Below, one piece after another: positions 16,493-26,086 of a stretch of DNA of 49,445 bases (its first letter is position 1; the number at the start of each line of letters is the position of its first letter). The translations under genes were made by a program, and so were the position numbers. A model generated the notes under the pieces. The model did no database searches. It was not told where the DNA came from and saw nothing but the letters and a program-made list of their open reading frames with translations. This DNA comes from Limnobacter sp. GTDB taxonomy: Bacteria > Pseudomonadota > Gammaproteobacteria > Burkholderiales > Burkholderiaceae_E. Where the stretch lies: the NCBI GenBank assembly GCA_012513825.1, contig JAAZBL010000449.1, positions 1-49,445 of the forward strand. The letters are read 5' to 3'.

Positions 16493-18655
16493 TCAGCTGA
16501 TCTTCATACCGGGTTCAGCCCCTTCATGGACGTCGAGCAGGAACAGGCCGGTGCCCCTGGCCGGATCGTCCCAGCCGGCCGACAGCACCATGCCCTCGGA
16601 CACCCCGAATTTCATCTTGCGCGGCGCCAGGTTCGCGACGACGATCGCATAGCGTCCGACCAGCTGCTCCGGTGCATAGGCCGAACGGATTCCGGAGAAC
16701 ACGTTGCGAGGGCGCTCCTCGCCGACGTCGAGCGTCAGGCGCAGCAGCTTGTCCGAGCCCTCGACCGTTTCGCAGGCGAGGATCCGGGCGACGCGCAGAT
16801 CGACCCTGCTGAATTCGTCGATGCCGATGAACCCGTCGCCGACGGACTGCGCCGAGCCCGCCGAAGCGATCCCGCCCTTTTTCCCCTTGCCTGCCTTGGC
16901 ACCGGCTCCGGCGCCCGCATCGGCCGAGGCGGTGTCAGCGTCCGTCGCGGATTCGGGCAGCTCGAACAGCGCGTCGAGCTGCTTCGGATCGACGCGGGTC
17001 ATCAGGTGCTTGTACGGTTCGATTTCGTGCCCTTCGGGCAGGGGCTGCCCGATTGCCGCCCATTCGGTCGACGGCATCCTGAGCATCGCGCCAGCCCGCT
17101 CGGCGGTCGCCGGCAGCACCGGTGCCAGCAGCAGCACCAGATCGGCGAAAGCGCGCAGCGCGGTCGAGCAGACCCGATGCAGCGCGCCGGCGTTCTCCGG
17201 GTTCTTCGCGAGTTCCCAGGGCTTGCGCGAGTCGATGTATTCGTTGACCCGGTCGGCGTAGGCCATGATCTCGCGGATCGCCTTGCCGTAGTCGCGTCCG
17301 TCGTAGAGGGCGGCGACCGCGTCGGCTCCGGCCCAGCCGGCGGCGAAGGCCTGGTGCGCTTCGCCGTCGATCGGCCCGAGCCGCGCATCGAAACGCTTGA
17401 CGATGAAGCCGGCGCAGCGGCTCGCGATATTGACGAGCTTGCCGACGAGGTCGGCGTTGACGCGCGCGACGAAGTCGTCGGGATTGAAGTCGACGTCCTC
17501 GACGTGGCTGTTCAGCTTGGCTGCGATGTAATAGCGCAGCCATTCCGGGTTCATCCCGAGCTCGAGATAGCGCAGCGGCGAGATGCCGGTGCCGCGGCTC
17601 TTGCTCATCTTCTCGCCGCTGACCGTGATGAAGCCGTGGACGTTGATCCGTTCCGGCGTCTTGCGCCCGGCGAAGTGCAGCATCGCCGGCCAGAACAGCA
17701 CGTGGAAATAGATGATGTCCTTGCCGATGAAGTGCACCTGCTCGAGCGTCGGGTCTTCGACCAGCGCGTCGAAGTCGATGCCCGTTTTCGCGCAGTAGGC
17801 CTTCAGCGAGGCCAGGTAACCGATCGGCGCGTCGAGCCAGACGTAGAAGTACTTGCCCGGTGCGCCGGGAATCTCGATCCCGAAGTAGGGGGCATCGCGC
17901 GAGATGTCCCAGTCGGCGAGGCGGCCTTCGCCCGCGGCGCCCGGTTCGTCGGGCGCCGAGCCGTCGCCGAGCCACTCGCGGGCCTTCGCGAGAACTTCGG
18001 GCTGCAGCCGGGGCTGGCCGTGGCGGTCGTTCTCGCCGGTCCAGCGCAGCAGGAAGTCGGCGCAGCGCGGATCCGACAACCTGAAGAAGTAATGCTCCGA
18101 AGTGCGCAGCTCGGGCACGGCGCCGGACAGCGCCGAGTACGGATTCTTCAGGTCGGTCGGCGAATAGACGGTGCTGCAGACCTCGCAGGCGTCGCCGTAC
18201 TGATCCTGGGCGCCGCACTTCGGGCACTCGCCCTTGATGTAGCGATCGGGCAGGAACATGCCCTTGACCGGATCGAAGAACTGGTCGACCGGCCGCACGT
18301 CGATCAGGCCCTGCTCGCGCAGCGCCACGTAGATCGACTGCGAAAGCTCGGTGTTCTCCGGCGAGTCGGTGCTGTGCCAGTGGTCGAAGGCGATCCGGAA
18401 ACCGTCGAGATACTGGCGCCGACCGGCGGCGATCTCGGCGACGAACTCCCGAGGCGACTTGCCGGCCTTTTCGGCCGCGATCATGATCGGTGCGCCGTGT
18501 GCGTCGTCGGCTCCGACGAAGTGCACGCGCGCTCCGCGCATTCGCTGGAACCGCACCCAGATGTCGGCCTGGATGTACTCCATGATGTGGCCGATATGGA
18601 AGGGCCCGTTGGCGTAGGGCAGGGCGGTGGTGACGAAAAGGTGGCGCGCGGTCAT
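16493..18655 (-). CDS. metG: Methionyl-tRNA synthetase
   Basis: MetG charges tRNA-Met with methionine in the cytoplasm. The 720-residue protein is full length. HIGH is at 20-23 within [20 protein letters not shown], a zinc knuckle ([17 protein letters not shown]) is near 145-161, and KMSKS is at 349-353. The anticodon-binding helical domain follows. A low-complexity Ala/Gly/Lys linker (about 585-610) leads to the C-terminal tRNA-binding OB-fold ([29 protein letters not shown]), the dimerising form of the enzyme. It diverges from ubiU across 122 bp. Confidence 0.98.
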   Translation of the reverse strand: MTARHLFVTTALPYANGPFHIGHIMEYIQADIWVRFQRMRGARVHFVGADDAHGAPIMIAAEKAGKSPREFVAEIAAGRRQYLDGFRIAFDHWHSTDSPENTELSQSIYVALREQGLIDVRPVDQFFDPVKGMFLPDRYIKGECPKCGAQDQYGDACEVCSTVYSPTDLKNPYSALSGAVPELRTSEHYFFRLSDPRCADFLLRWTGENDRHGQPRLQPEVLAKAREWLGDGSAPDEPGAAGEGRLADWDISRDAPYFGIEIPGAPGKYFYVWLDAPIGYLASLKAYCAKTGIDFDALVEDPTLEQVHFIGKDIIYFHVLFWPAMLHFAGRKTPERINVHGFITVSGEKMSKSRGTGISPLRYLELGMNPEWLRYYIAAKLNSHVEDVDFNPDDFVARVNADLVGKLVNIASRCAGFIVKRFDARLGPIDGEAHQAFAAGWAGADAVAALYDGRDYGKAIREIMAYADRVNEYIDSRKPWELAKNPENAGALHRVCSTALRAFADLVLLLAPVLPATAERAGAMLRMPSTEWAAIGQPLPEGHEIEPYKHLMTRVDPKQLDALFELPESATDADTASADAGAGAGAKAGKGKKGGIASAGSAQSVGDGFIGIDEFSRVDLRVARILACETVEGSDKLLRLTLDVGEERPRNVFSGIRSAYAPEQLVGRYAIVVANLAPRKMKFGVSEGMVLSAGWDDPARGTGLFLLDVHEGAEPGMKIS

Positions 18656-18706
18656 CGCGGAATGTTAGCAAACCGGACCGCGCCGATCGGCGCGCCGGCG
18701 CTGGCT

Positions 18707-18720
18707 TTCACGCAGATCAA
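18707..18720 (+). promoter_or_regulatory. Possible FNR/ANR box upstream of ubiU
   Basis: TTCAC-GCAG-ATCAA matches the FNR/ANR consensus TTGAT-N4-ATCAA at 8 of 10 defined positions, with a perfect right half-site. If centred at -41.5 it predicts a start near 18755. A weak -10-like TAGCCT sits at 18743-18748, the correct place for a class II activated promoter. This is an eye match only. Confidence 0.4.
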
Positions 18721-18777
18721 GGTCCGCGGCCGCGCCCGGCACTAGCCTCGGCGTTCGATCCCGATGCGGAGCAAGCG

Positions 18778-19788
18778 ATGGCGACAGCAGGAATCCCCGA
18801 TCTGATCTGTCCGGCCGGCAGCCTGCCGGCGCTCAAGGCGGCCGTCGACAACGGCGCCGACGCCGTCTACTGCGGTTTTCGCGACGCGACCAATGCGCGC
18901 AACTTCAAGGGGCTGAACTTCGATCGCGCGGGGCTCGTCGAAGGCCTGCGCTATGCGCATTCGCACGGCGCCGAAGTGCTGGTCGCCATCAACACCTACC
19001 CGCAGACGGGCCGCGTTGCCGAATGGCAGGTCGCCGTCGACGCGGCCGCCGATCTCGGGGTCGACGCGCTGATCGTCGCCGACATCGGCCTGCTCGCCTA
19101 TGCCAGCACCCGCCATCCCGATCTGCGCCTGCACCTGTCCGTGCAGGGTTCGGCGACGAACCACGAAGCGATCGAGTTCTGCCGGCGCGAGTTCGGCGTG
19201 CGGCGCGCCGTGCTGCCGCGCGTGCTGACGCTCGCTCAGGTCGAGCAGCTGATCCGGCACACCGAGACCGAGATCGAGGTGTTCGGTTTCGGCAGCCTGT
19301 GCGTGATGAACGAAGGGCGCTGCTGGCTGTCCTCGCACGCGACCGGCGAGTCGCCGAACACGCACGGCGTCTGCTCGCCGGCGCCTTACGTGCGATGGGA
19401 CGAAGACGCGTCGGGGCTGTCGGCGCGGCTGAACGGCATCCTGATCGACCGCTACGGTCCGCAGGAGAAGGCCGGCTACCCGACGCTGTGCAAGGGGCGC
19501 TTCGAGGTCCGGGGCGTCGTCGACTACGCGCTCGAGGAGCCGACCAGCCTGAACGTGCTGCCGATCCTGGGCGATCTGCTGCGCATCGGCGTTGCAGCGA
19601 TCAAGATCGAAGGGCGACAGCGCAGCCCGGCCTACGTCGCGCAGGTGACTCGGACGATGCGCGCGGCCATCAATGCGGCGGCCGCCGACGGGCGCTACCA
19701 GGTGCGGCCGCAGTGGCAGGCCGATCTGTCGAAACTGGCCGAGGGACAGCAGGTCACGCTCGGCGCCTACAGCAAGCCGTGGAAATGA
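18778..19788 (+). CDS. ubiU: UbiU, U32-family protein for O2-independent ubiquinone hydroxylation
   Basis: The 336-residue protein belongs to the peptidase U32-like family but is the [4Fe-4S] protein that, with UbiV, hydroxylates the ubiquinone ring using prephenate instead of oxygen. The four cluster cysteines are present at 175, 182, 199 and 238. Their spacing (7, 17, 39) equals that of E. coli UbiU (169, 176, 193, 232). Other blocks are [22 protein letters not shown] at the N-terminus and [19 protein letters not shown]. The start ATG (18778) has a GGAG-like Shine-Dalgarno sequence. Its stop overlaps ubiV by ATGA. Confidence 0.95.
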   Translation: MATAGIPDLICPAGSLPALKAAVDNGADAVYCGFRDATNARNFKGLNFDRAGLVEGLRYAHSHGAEVLVAINTYPQTGRVAEWQVAVDAAADLGVDALIVADIGLLAYASTRHPDLRLHLSVQGSATNHEAIEFCRREFGVRRAVLPRVLTLAQVEQLIRHTETEIEVFGFGSLCVMNEGRCWLSSHATGESPNTHGVCSPAPYVRWDEDASGLSARLNGILIDRYGPQEKAGYPTLCKGRFEVRGVVDYALEEPTSLNVLPILGDLLRIGVAAIKIEGRQRSPAYVAQVTRTMRAAINAAAADGRYQVRPQWQADLSKLAEGQQVTLGAYSKPWK

Positions 19789-20699
19789 ACACGATACGAA
19801 ACGCGACGAATCCCGGCCCGAAACTGGCGCTGGGACCACTGCTCTATTACTGGCAACGCGAGCAGGTGCTCGATTTCTACGCCGAGGTGGCCGAGTCGCC
19901 GGTCGACGTCGTCTACATCGGCGAGGTCGTCTGTTCGCGGCGGCACCAGATGCGTCCGGCCGACTGGACCGGACTGGCGAACGACCTGAAGGCCTGCGGC
20001 AAGGAGGTCGTGCTGTCGAGCCAGGCGCTGCTCGAGGGCGAAGCCGACGTGCGCCGCCTGCGCAAGCTGCTCGAACACGGCGACTACCTGGTCGAGGCCA
20101 ACGACCTGGGCGCGGTTGCGCTGCTGGCGCGCAGGGCGCCGTTCGTCGCCGGCCCGCACCTGAACCTGTACAACGAGGCGGCGCTCGACTGGTACGCGAG
20201 CGTCGGCGCGCTGCGCTGGGTGCCGCCGCTCGAGATGTCGGGGGCCGCGATCGCCGCATTGCACGCCGCGCGGCCGGCCGGCATGCAGACCGAAGTCTTC
20301 GTCTACGGCCGGATGCCGCTGGCGCTGTCGGCGCGCTGCTTCACGGCGCGCCACTACGGGCTGAGCAAGGACGATTGCCAGTACCGCTGCCTGGACCACC
20401 CGGACGGCATCGTGCTCGCCACCCGCGACCGGCAGTCGTTCCTCGCGATCAACGGCGTGCAGACGCAGTCGGCGCAGCACTGCCTGCTGCTCGACGAGAT
20501 GCCGGCACTGCGCGAGATCGGGGTCGAGCTGGTCCGGATCAGCCCGCAGTCGGCGCACAGCCTCGACGTGATCGCCGCTTTCGACGCGGCGCGTCGCGGC
20601 GAGGCCGCCGCGGCGGACCCGCGCTGGAGCGCCGACGGCTTCTGTAACGGCTTCTGGCACGGCCGGGCCGGCATCGAATTCATCGGAGCGCGCCCATGA
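19785..20699 (+). CDS. ubiV: UbiV, U32-family partner of UbiU
   Basis: The 304-residue partner forms a heterodimer with UbiU. Its cysteines 50, 185, 198 and 202 correspond to the E. coli UbiV cluster ligands 39, 180, 193 and 197, with the same 13 and 4 spacing in the second half. The segment [19 protein letters not shown] is the clearest hallmark. The true start is ATG 19785, overlapping the ubiU stop; the open frame extends further upstream but that part lies inside ubiU. Its stop overlaps ubiT by ATGA, so the three genes are one translationally coupled unit. Confidence 0.94.
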   Translation: MNTIRNATNPGPKLALGPLLYYWQREQVLDFYAEVAESPVDVVYIGEVVCSRRHQMRPADWTGLANDLKACGKEVVLSSQALLEGEADVRRLRKLLEHGDYLVEANDLGAVALLARRAPFVAGPHLNLYNEAALDWYASVGALRWVPPLEMSGAAIAALHAARPAGMQTEVFVYGRMPLALSARCFTARHYGLSKDDCQYRCLDHPDGIVLATRDRQSFLAINGVQTQSAQHCLLLDEMPALREIGVELVRISPQSAHSLDVIAAFDAARRGEAAAADPRWSADGFCNGFWHGRAGIEFIGARP

Positions 20700-21133
20700 T
20701 CGTCATTCCCGAGTCGACGCTGCCGCGACCGTTCGCCGAGATCGGCCGGCGTCTGCCGCAGTGGCCGCATTCGCTGGCGCTGGCCACTGCGCTGAACCTG
20801 GCCACGAGCCGCGGGCTGCTGGCGCTCGACGAACTGGCGATGCTCGAAGGTCGGCTCGTGCGGATCCGGGTCCGCGATGCCGGAACCAGCGCGAGCATCG
20901 TCCTGCGAGGCGGCCGCTTCCGGGCCGGCGACTCGGCACAGGAGGCGGCGCTGACGCTGACGGCACCGGCCACGGCCTACCTGCAGATGCTGGCGCGGCA
21001 GGAAGACCCGGATACGCTGTTCTTTCATCGGCGCCTGTCGATCGAAGGCGATACCGAACTGGGCCTGCTGGTCAAGAACCTGCTCGACCGGATCGAGCTG
21101 CCGCGCTGGCTGCGATTGCCGGCCGCCGATTGA
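20696..21133 (+). CDS. ubiT: UbiT, SCP2-domain lipid-carrier protein for anaerobic ubiquinone synthesis
   Basis: The 145-residue protein carries an SCP2 sterol-carrier-like fold (about 20-130). [28 protein letters not shown] is the N-terminal half, and the C-terminal half includes the conserved [23 protein letters not shown]. UbiT replaces the aerobic lipid-binding UbiJ when ubiquinone is made without oxygen. It is the third gene of ubiUVT. The presence of the full trio indicates an organism that makes ubiquinone under anoxia, for example during denitrification. Confidence 0.93.
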   Translation: MIVIPESTLPRPFAEIGRRLPQWPHSLALATALNLATSRGLLALDELAMLEGRLVRIRVRDAGTSASIVLRGGRFRAGDSAQEAALTLTAPATAYLQMLARQEDPDTLFFHRRLSIEGDTELGLLVKNLLDRIELPRWLRLPAAD

Positions 21134-21279
21134 GCGGGCAGGGCGGCGGGCAGCCGCGGCCTGCGAAAAGCCCTCGCCGGCGCGCGTGTTTCGGCGCTCG
21201 CGCCGGCTCGAGCGACGGGGACGGGCTAAACTTTCGACGCCCGACCCCGTCGTCCCGCGTATCCAGAGGAGCCGCCTCA

Positions 21280-22368
21280 ATGTCCTTCACCGAAGCCGAG
21301 CTTCGCTCGGCCCTGTCGCGCATCATCGATCCGAACACCGGCAAGGACCTGGTTTCAGGCAACTCGGTGAAGAACATCCGGATCGACGGGCGCGACGTCA
21401 GCGTCGACGTCGAACTCGGCTATCCGGCGAAAAGCCAGCTCGACCCGATCCGCAAGGCCGTGATCGCCGGCATCCGGGAGCTGCCGGGTGTCGGTGCCGT
21501 GACCGCCAACGTCTACCAGAAGATCGTCCCGCACTCGGTTCAACGCGGCGTGCGCACGCTGCCCAACGTCAAGAACATCATTGCCGTCGCGTCGGGCAAG
21601 GGGGGTGTCGGCAAGAGCACCACAGCCGTCAACCTGGCGCTGGCGCTGGCGGCGGAGGGCGCCAACGTCGGCATGCTCGATGCCGACATCTACGGCCCTT
21701 CGCAGCCGACGATGCTGGGCATCAGTGGACGACCCGAATCGCGCGACGGCAAGAAGCTCGAACCGATGTACGGCCATGGGCTTCAGGCGAGCTCGATCGG
21801 TTTCCTGATCGACCCGGACACGCCGATGGTATGGCGCGGTCCGATGGTCACGCAGGCCCTCGAGCAGCTGCTGCGCGAGACGAACTGGCGCGACCTCGAC
21901 TACCTGGTCATCGACATGCCGCCGGGCACCGGCGACATCCACCTGACGCTCGCGCAGAAGATCCCGGTCACCGGCGCCGTGATCGTGACCACGCCGCAGG
22001 ACATCGCGCTGCTCGACGCACGCAAGGGCCTGAAGATGTTCGAAAAGGTCGGCATTCCGATTCTCGGCATCGTCGAAAACATGGCGATCCACATCTGCTC
22101 GAACTGCGGGCAGGCCGAACACATCTTCGGCCAGGGCGGCGGCGAACGGATGGCCAAGGAGTATGGAGTGACTTATCTGGGCGGCCTGCCGCTCGACATC
22201 CGGATCCGCGAGCAGGCCGACTCCGGGCGACCGACGATGGTTTCGGACCCCGACGGCGACGTGGCGCAGATCTACCGCAGGATCGCGCGAAGCGTGGCAG
22301 TGCAGATCGCCGAGAAGGCGCGCGACGCGAAGGCGGACTTCCCGGAGATCGTGGTCCAGGACACCTGA
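21280..22368 (+). CDS. apbC: Iron-sulfur cluster carrier ApbC (Mrp/NBP35-type P-loop ATPase)
   Basis: The 362-residue protein begins with a DUF59/MIP18-like domain (about 5-80: IIDPNTGKDLVSGNSVKNI). The MinD-like ATPase follows, with a deviant Walker A GKGGVGKST at 106-114, DADIYGPSQPTMLG, and DYLVIDMPPGTGDIHLT. The Fe-S-binding CxxC pair is Cys273 and Cys276 (ICSNCG). ApbC delivers [4Fe-4S] clusters to apoproteins. The ATG at 21280 is preceded by AGAGGAG (21265-21271). It lies 146 bp after ubiT and may feed clusters to UbiU/UbiV, although apbC next to metG is also a common arrangement by itself. Confidence 0.95.
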   Translation: MSFTEAELRSALSRIIDPNTGKDLVSGNSVKNIRIDGRDVSVDVELGYPAKSQLDPIRKAVIAGIRELPGVGAVTANVYQKIVPHSVQRGVRTLPNVKNIIAVASGKGGVGKSTTAVNLALALAAEGANVGMLDADIYGPSQPTMLGISGRPESRDGKKLEPMYGHGLQASSIGFLIDPDTPMVWRGPMVTQALEQLLRETNWRDLDYLVIDMPPGTGDIHLTLAQKIPVTGAVIVTTPQDIALLDARKGLKMFEKVGIPILGIVENMAIHICSNCGQAEHIFGQGGGERMAKEYGVTYLGGLPLDIRIREQADSGRPTMVSDPDGDVAQIYRRIARSVAVQIAEKARDAKADFPEIVVQDT

Positions 22369-22595
22369 CCCGGGTCCCGGATTCGGATCGCAAAGGAGCG
22401 TGGCTCGGAACAGGCGCCGCTTTCGAGGTCCGGGCGGGCGGCTGGCGGAGGCGAATGCCGGTCCTTTGCCGGCGCTTTGCCCGTTTCGATCACCTTCGTT
22501 CGGCGCGATCGACTTAGCATCGGTCCCAAGGCAGTTCACCCGATCGTCGGAACGAACCCCCCCCCGCCGACGACCGATCGGTTGTCTCCGCCTCG

Positions 22596-22641
22596 CCGGA
22601 CGAAAGAAGGCCTCCGGGCCGACCGCCGTCCGGTTTTTTTT
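22596..22641 (+). terminator. Intrinsic terminator downstream of apbC
   Basis: CCGGAC (22596-22601) pairs with GTCCGG (22628-22633), enclosing an inner GGCC-TCCG-GGCC hairpin, and is followed by eight T residues (22634-22641). It lies in the 282-bp gap 22369-22650, the longest gene-free stretch of the window. The gap also holds a run of nine C (22557-22565) and otherwise nothing that I can recognise. It blocks read-through into the convergent regulator gene. Confidence 0.75.
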
Positions 22642-22650
22642 GCCTCCGGC

Positions 22651-23748
22651 TCAGCGATACCAGGGCAGCGTGCGGCGCAGCGAGATGATTTCCCCGGAGT
22701 CGTGCGCGGAATACCCGGCGAGCAGCCCGACCTGCTGGCGCCAGTACTGAGAAGCCAGCAGCTCGACGATCGCTTCGGCGCAGGGCGTGTTCAGCGTCTC
22801 GCGCTCGCAGACGAGAAAGTAGTCTTCGACCAGCAGCGGGATGAAGTCGATGCCCTTGCCGGCCGCGGCGGCCTGGATGCCGATGCCGGCGTCGGCTTCC
22901 CCGGCCGCCACGGCGGTGGCTACCGACAGGTGATTGCTCTCGGTGCGCTCGAAGCCGGGAATGCTGGCCGGGTCGATCTGCCGCGAGGCCAGCAGTTCCT
23001 CGATCAGCGCGCGCGTGCCGGTACCGCGCGCCCGGTTCACGAAGTGCAGGCGAGGCAGGTCTTCGACGCCCCGCACGTCCAGCGGGTTGCCGCGGGCGAC
23101 GAACAGGCCTTGCGTACGATGAGCGACGCGGATCAGTTTCTCCTTGCCGAGCCGCAGCAGCGGGCCGAAGGCTTGGTGGACCCTGGAGCCGCGCTGCGCG
23201 AGATCCGGCCGCGACAGCGGCAGATGGATGCCGGCGAACGCACAGTGGCCGGCGCGCATCCGGCGAAGCGCGTCGATGCTGCCTTCGTAATGCAGGTCCA
23301 GAAGGACTTCGGCTTCGGTCTGGCACAGCCGCTTCAGCAGCGGCAAGGAGAGATCGTGGCTGGCGACGCAGGTCGTGATCCGGACGTCGTCGTTGAAGGC
23401 GATCGACAACTCGCGGCCGATCTCGGTGGCCAGGTTCTCGACCTGGGGCGCCAGGCGAGCACGGATGCGGGCCTCGGCCCAGAGCAGCTTCTCCGCGAAA
23501 TCGGTCAGGCGAGCGGCCCGTCCCTTGTCCCAGTGGATCAACGGCCTGCCGAGGCGCAGTTCCTGATCCTTCAGGTAGCCCCACAGATGGCGATAGGACC
23601 AGTCGAGCCGGCGCGCGGCAGCCGCGATCGAACCTTCGGCGCGCAGGGCGCCCAGTACGTCGAAGAACGGATTGTGCAGATGCGCGCCGGCGACCGATGC
23701 CAGCGCGTACTGCAATTCGACGGCGATGATGCCCGATGATCTGTGCAT
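22651..23748 (-). CDS. ModE-like HTH regulator fused to a PBP-type ligand domain
   Basis: The 365-residue protein has an N-terminal winged helix-turn-helix of the LysR/ModE type (about 20-85: SIAAAARRLDWSYRHLWGYL, then LGRPLIHWDKGRAARLTDFAEKLL). The C-terminal periplasmic-binding-like domain (PF12727 type) contains FAGIHLPLS, HFVNRARGTGTRALIEELL and VATAVAAGEADAGIGIQAAAA. This architecture occurs in molybdate- or tungstate-responsive one-component regulators. It diverges from an importer operon and lies near molybdoenzyme genes, which supports oxyanion sensing (inference). ATG 23746-23748 was chosen. An in-frame upstream start 14 codons earlier is also possible. Confidence 0.82.
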   Translation of the reverse strand: MHRSSGIIAVELQYALASVAGAHLHNPFFDVLGALRAEGSIAAAARRLDWSYRHLWGYLKDQELRLGRPLIHWDKGRAARLTDFAEKLLWAEARIRARLAPQVENLATEIGRELSIAFNDDVRITTCVASHDLSLPLLKRLCQTEAEVLLDLHYEGSIDALRRMRAGHCAFAGIHLPLSRPDLAQRGSRVHQAFGPLLRLGKEKLIRVAHRTQGLFVARGNPLDVRGVEDLPRLHFVNRARGTGTRALIEELLASRQIDPASIPGFERTESNHLSVATAVAAGEADAGIGIQAAAAGKGIDFIPLLVEDYFLVCERETLNTPCAEAIVELLASQYWRQQVGLLAGYSAHDSGEIISLRRTLPWYR

Positions 23749-23856
23749 GAGGTGGGCGTGATTCCCTGCGACTGCGCTGACAGATAGCATACATACCGTC
23801 GGTGCGCCGGTCTCGCCGGTCGCAGCCGCTCGGGTCGATGCAATGGAGGGAGGCTC

Positions 23857-23940
23857 ATGTTCAGGGTCGAGTCCGCGACCTTTCGGAGCTTTTTCGCGAC
23901 GATTTTCGTCGCCTCGATGGCGATCCTCGGCGCTCGCTGA
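23857..23940 (+). CDS. Small hydrophobic ORF (27 codons) with strong RBS
   Basis: The ATG at 23857 is preceded at 3-6 nt by GGAGGGAGG (23845-23853), the best ribosome binding site in this part of the window. The 27-residue product starts MFRVESATFRSFFA and continues with a hydrophobic segment (about residues 12-24) before a terminal Arg and TGA at 23938-23940. It could be a single-span membrane microprotein or a leader peptide for the importer operon. It is in a different frame from the binding protein, which starts about 40 bp further on. I do not recognise a family. Confidence 0.5.
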   Translation: MFRVESATFRSFFATIFVASMAILGAR

Positions 23941-23981
23941 GCGCTTCGCCGCGATCGAGCCCGGATCGCCGAGTGCAACAG

Positions 23982-25058
23982 ATGCGGACGAGCGGCTATT
24001 CGACCCGGTCTCGACGCGGTTTTGTCCGCGCCGGGCTCGTCGCGACAGCGCTGCTTGCCGGACCGTGTGCCCGCGATGCGCTGGCCTCGACCCGACGGAT
24101 CTCGGACGACGCCGAACGCCGGATCGACCTTTCCCGAATACCGCGCCGCGTGTTTCCGGCCGGCGCACCGGCCGCGGTCTTCGTCTACTGTCTGGCGCCC
24201 GACCAGCTGGTCGGCTGGCCGCGCGCGCTGCGCGCCGACGAAGCGGCCTTGCTCCTGCCTGAAGTGGCCGATCTGCCGGAACTCGGGCGGCTGACCGGCC
24301 GCGGTTCGACGGCCAAGCTCGAAGGCGTGCTGGCGCTCGGCACCGACCTGGTCGTCGACGTCGGCTCGATCGCGCCGACCTATGCATCGCTGGCCGACCA
24401 GGTGCAGGCGCAGACCGGGGTGCCGTACCTGCTTTTCGACGGGCGCTTCGAGCACACGACGCGGACGCTGCAACGGCTCGGTGCGGCGCTCGGCGCCGAA
24501 CGGCGAGCCGAGGTACTGGCCACGGGCGTGCAATCGATTCTCGACGAGATGGCAGAGCTGCGCGCCGGCCTGGCGGCAGGCGATCGGCCCCGCGTGCTGT
24601 TCGCCCGCGGACCGACCGGGCTCGCCACCGCGGCGGCCGGCGGCCTGAACGCCGAAGTGTTCGATGTCGTCGGCGCCGTCAACGTCGCCCAGACCGGGGC
24701 GCCGAACCTCAGCCTGATCTCGCTCGAGCAGGTCGTCGACTGGCAGCCCGACTGGATCGTCGCGAGCGATGCAGCGTTCTTCTCGCAGCTGACGCGCCAC
24801 CCGGTGTGGTCGAGCCTGCCTGCGGTTCGTGCGGGTCGTGCCGTTCTCGCGCCGCGGCTGCCCTTCGGCTGGTTCGATGCCCCGCCGGCGCTCAATCGCT
24901 TCGTCGGCGTCGTCTGGCTCGCTGCCGTGCTGCATCCGGCGCGGATCCGCTATCCGCTTGCCGAGCGGCTCGTCGCGACTTTCGAATGGCTGTATCACCG
25001 CCGCCCGACGCAGGCGCAGATCGATTCGCTGCTCGCGCAGACCCGGCTGCCGCGCTGA
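23982..25058 (+). CDS. Tat-exported periplasmic binding protein of a BtuF/FecB/MolA-type ABC importer
   Basis: The 358-residue protein begins with a clear twin-arginine signal: SRRGFVRAG at about residues 10-18, a hydrophobic core, and an ALA cleavage site near 35. The mature part is the PF01497 (FecB/BtuF) fold: VFVYCLAPDQLVGWP, then LEGVLALGTDLVVDVG, GVPYLLFDGRFE, and ISLEQVVDWQPDWIVASD. Known ligands of this family are cobalamin, ferric siderophores, haem and, for Haemophilus MolA, molybdate/tungstate. The adjacent ModE-like regulator and molybdoenzyme operon favour molybdate or tungstate here (inference). In-frame GTG 23973 is an alternative start. It overlaps the permease by one base (TGATG). 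Confidence 0.85.
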   Translation: MRTSGYSTRSRRGFVRAGLVATALLAGPCARDALASTRRISDDAERRIDLSRIPRRVFPAGAPAAVFVYCLAPDQLVGWPRALRADEAALLLPEVADLPELGRLTGRGSTAKLEGVLALGTDLVVDVGSIAPTYASLADQVQAQTGVPYLLFDGRFEHTTRTLQRLGAALGAERRAEVLATGVQSILDEMAELRAGLAAGDRPRVLFARGPTGLATAAAGGLNAEVFDVVGAVNVAQTGAPNLSLISLEQVVDWQPDWIVASDAAFFSQLTRHPVWSSLPAVRAGRAVLAPRLPFGWFDAPPALNRFVGVVWLAAVLHPARIRYPLAERLVATFEWLYHRRPTQAQIDSLLAQTRLPR

Positions 25059-26086
25059 TGGGCGTCCGTGCGATCCGGCTGTCGTGGGGCGCATTGACGG
25101 TTTCGCTCGTCGTCCTTCTGGCGGTGGCGATGCTCTCCGCCCTCGGCGTAGGCCAGTATCCGCTGACCCTGCCGCAGGTGCTGCAGATGCTGGTGTCGCC
25201 GCTGGCCGATGGCCCACGCGACGCGGGTGATCTGCCTCGGACGGTGCTGTGGCAGATTCGATTGCCGCGCGTCTGCGCGTCGGTAGCCGTGGGCGCGGCA
25301 TTGGCGGCATCGGGCGTGGCGCTGCAGTCGGTGTTCCGCAATCCGCTGGCCGCGCCCGACCTGCTCGGCGTGTCGGCCGGCGCCGCGCTGGGTGCGGTGC
25401 TCGGCATCTTCCTGGGCTGGAACATCGTCACGATCCAGGCGGCGGCATTTGCCGGCGGGCTGGCTGCCGTCGTCGTCGTCCATGCCGTCGGAACCGTGCT
25501 GCCGCTGCATGACCGCACGCTCAGCCTGGTGCTGGCCGGCATCGCGATCGGCAGCATGCTCGGCGCGCTGATCGCTCTCGTGAAGACGGTCGCCGATCCG
25601 TACTCTCAACTACCGGCGATCACGTTCTGGCTGCTCGGCAGCTTCGCGTCGATCACGCCGACCGACCTGGCCTTGCTGCTGGGCTTCGGCGTCGTCGGCA
25701 TCGTGCCGCTCGCGCTGATGCGCTGGCGCGCCGACGCGCTTGCCCTGTCCGACGACGAGATCCATGCGATCGGCCTGCGCCTGCCGGTCATGCGTGCGGC
25801 GTTGATCGCCGGGGCGACGCTGGCGACCAGCGCCAGCGTCGCGGCGGCCGGCATCATCGGCTGGGTCGGGCTCGTCGTGCCGCATGCAGCGAGGATGCTG
25901 GTGGGCGCTTCGTTCTCCCGCGTGCTCCCGGTCTCGATGCTGATGGGCGCGTTGCTGATGCTGCTGATCGACACGCTGGGGCGCAGCATCGCGCAGTCGG
26001 AGGTTCCGCCCGGTGTGCTGACGGCACTGGTCGGCGCGCCCGTGCTGTTCGCGCTGATGCTCAGGCGGCGCGAGGTTCCGGTTTGA
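25058..26086 (+). CDS. FecCD/BtuC-type ABC transporter permease
   Basis: The 342-residue inner-membrane protein shows about ten hydrophobic helices and the FecCD family marks: LWQIRLPRVCASVAVGAALAASG near residue 65, NPLAAPDLLGVSAGAALGAVLG near 95, and the coupling helix region IGLRLPVMRAALIAGATLATSASVAAAGIIGWVGLVVPH near 250, ending with a GRSIAQSEVPPGVLTALVGAPVLFALM block. It starts with ATG at 25058, sharing a base with the upstream TGA. It forms a type II importer with the flanking binding protein and ATPase. Confidence 0.93.
   Translation: MGVRAIRLSWGALTVSLVVLLAVAMLSALGVGQYPLTLPQVLQMLVSPLADGPRDAGDLPRTVLWQIRLPRVCASVAVGAALAASGVALQSVFRNPLAAPDLLGVSAGAALGAVLGIFLGWNIVTIQAAAFAGGLAAVVVVHAVGTVLPLHDRTLSLVLAGIAIGSMLGALIALVKTVADPYSQLPAITFWLLGSFASITPTDLALLLGFGVVGIVPLALMRWRADALALSDDEIHAIGLRLPVMRAALIAGATLATSASVAAAGIIGWVGLVVPHAARMLVGASFSRVLPVSMLMGALLMLLIDTLGRSIAQSEVPPGVLTALVGAPVLFALMLRRREVPV

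Noticed and set aside
22369-22650. Small genes or tRNA in the longest intergenic gap
   Set aside because: Only a terminator and a run of nine C were found. No cloverleaf and no ORF with a plausible start and composition could be seen.
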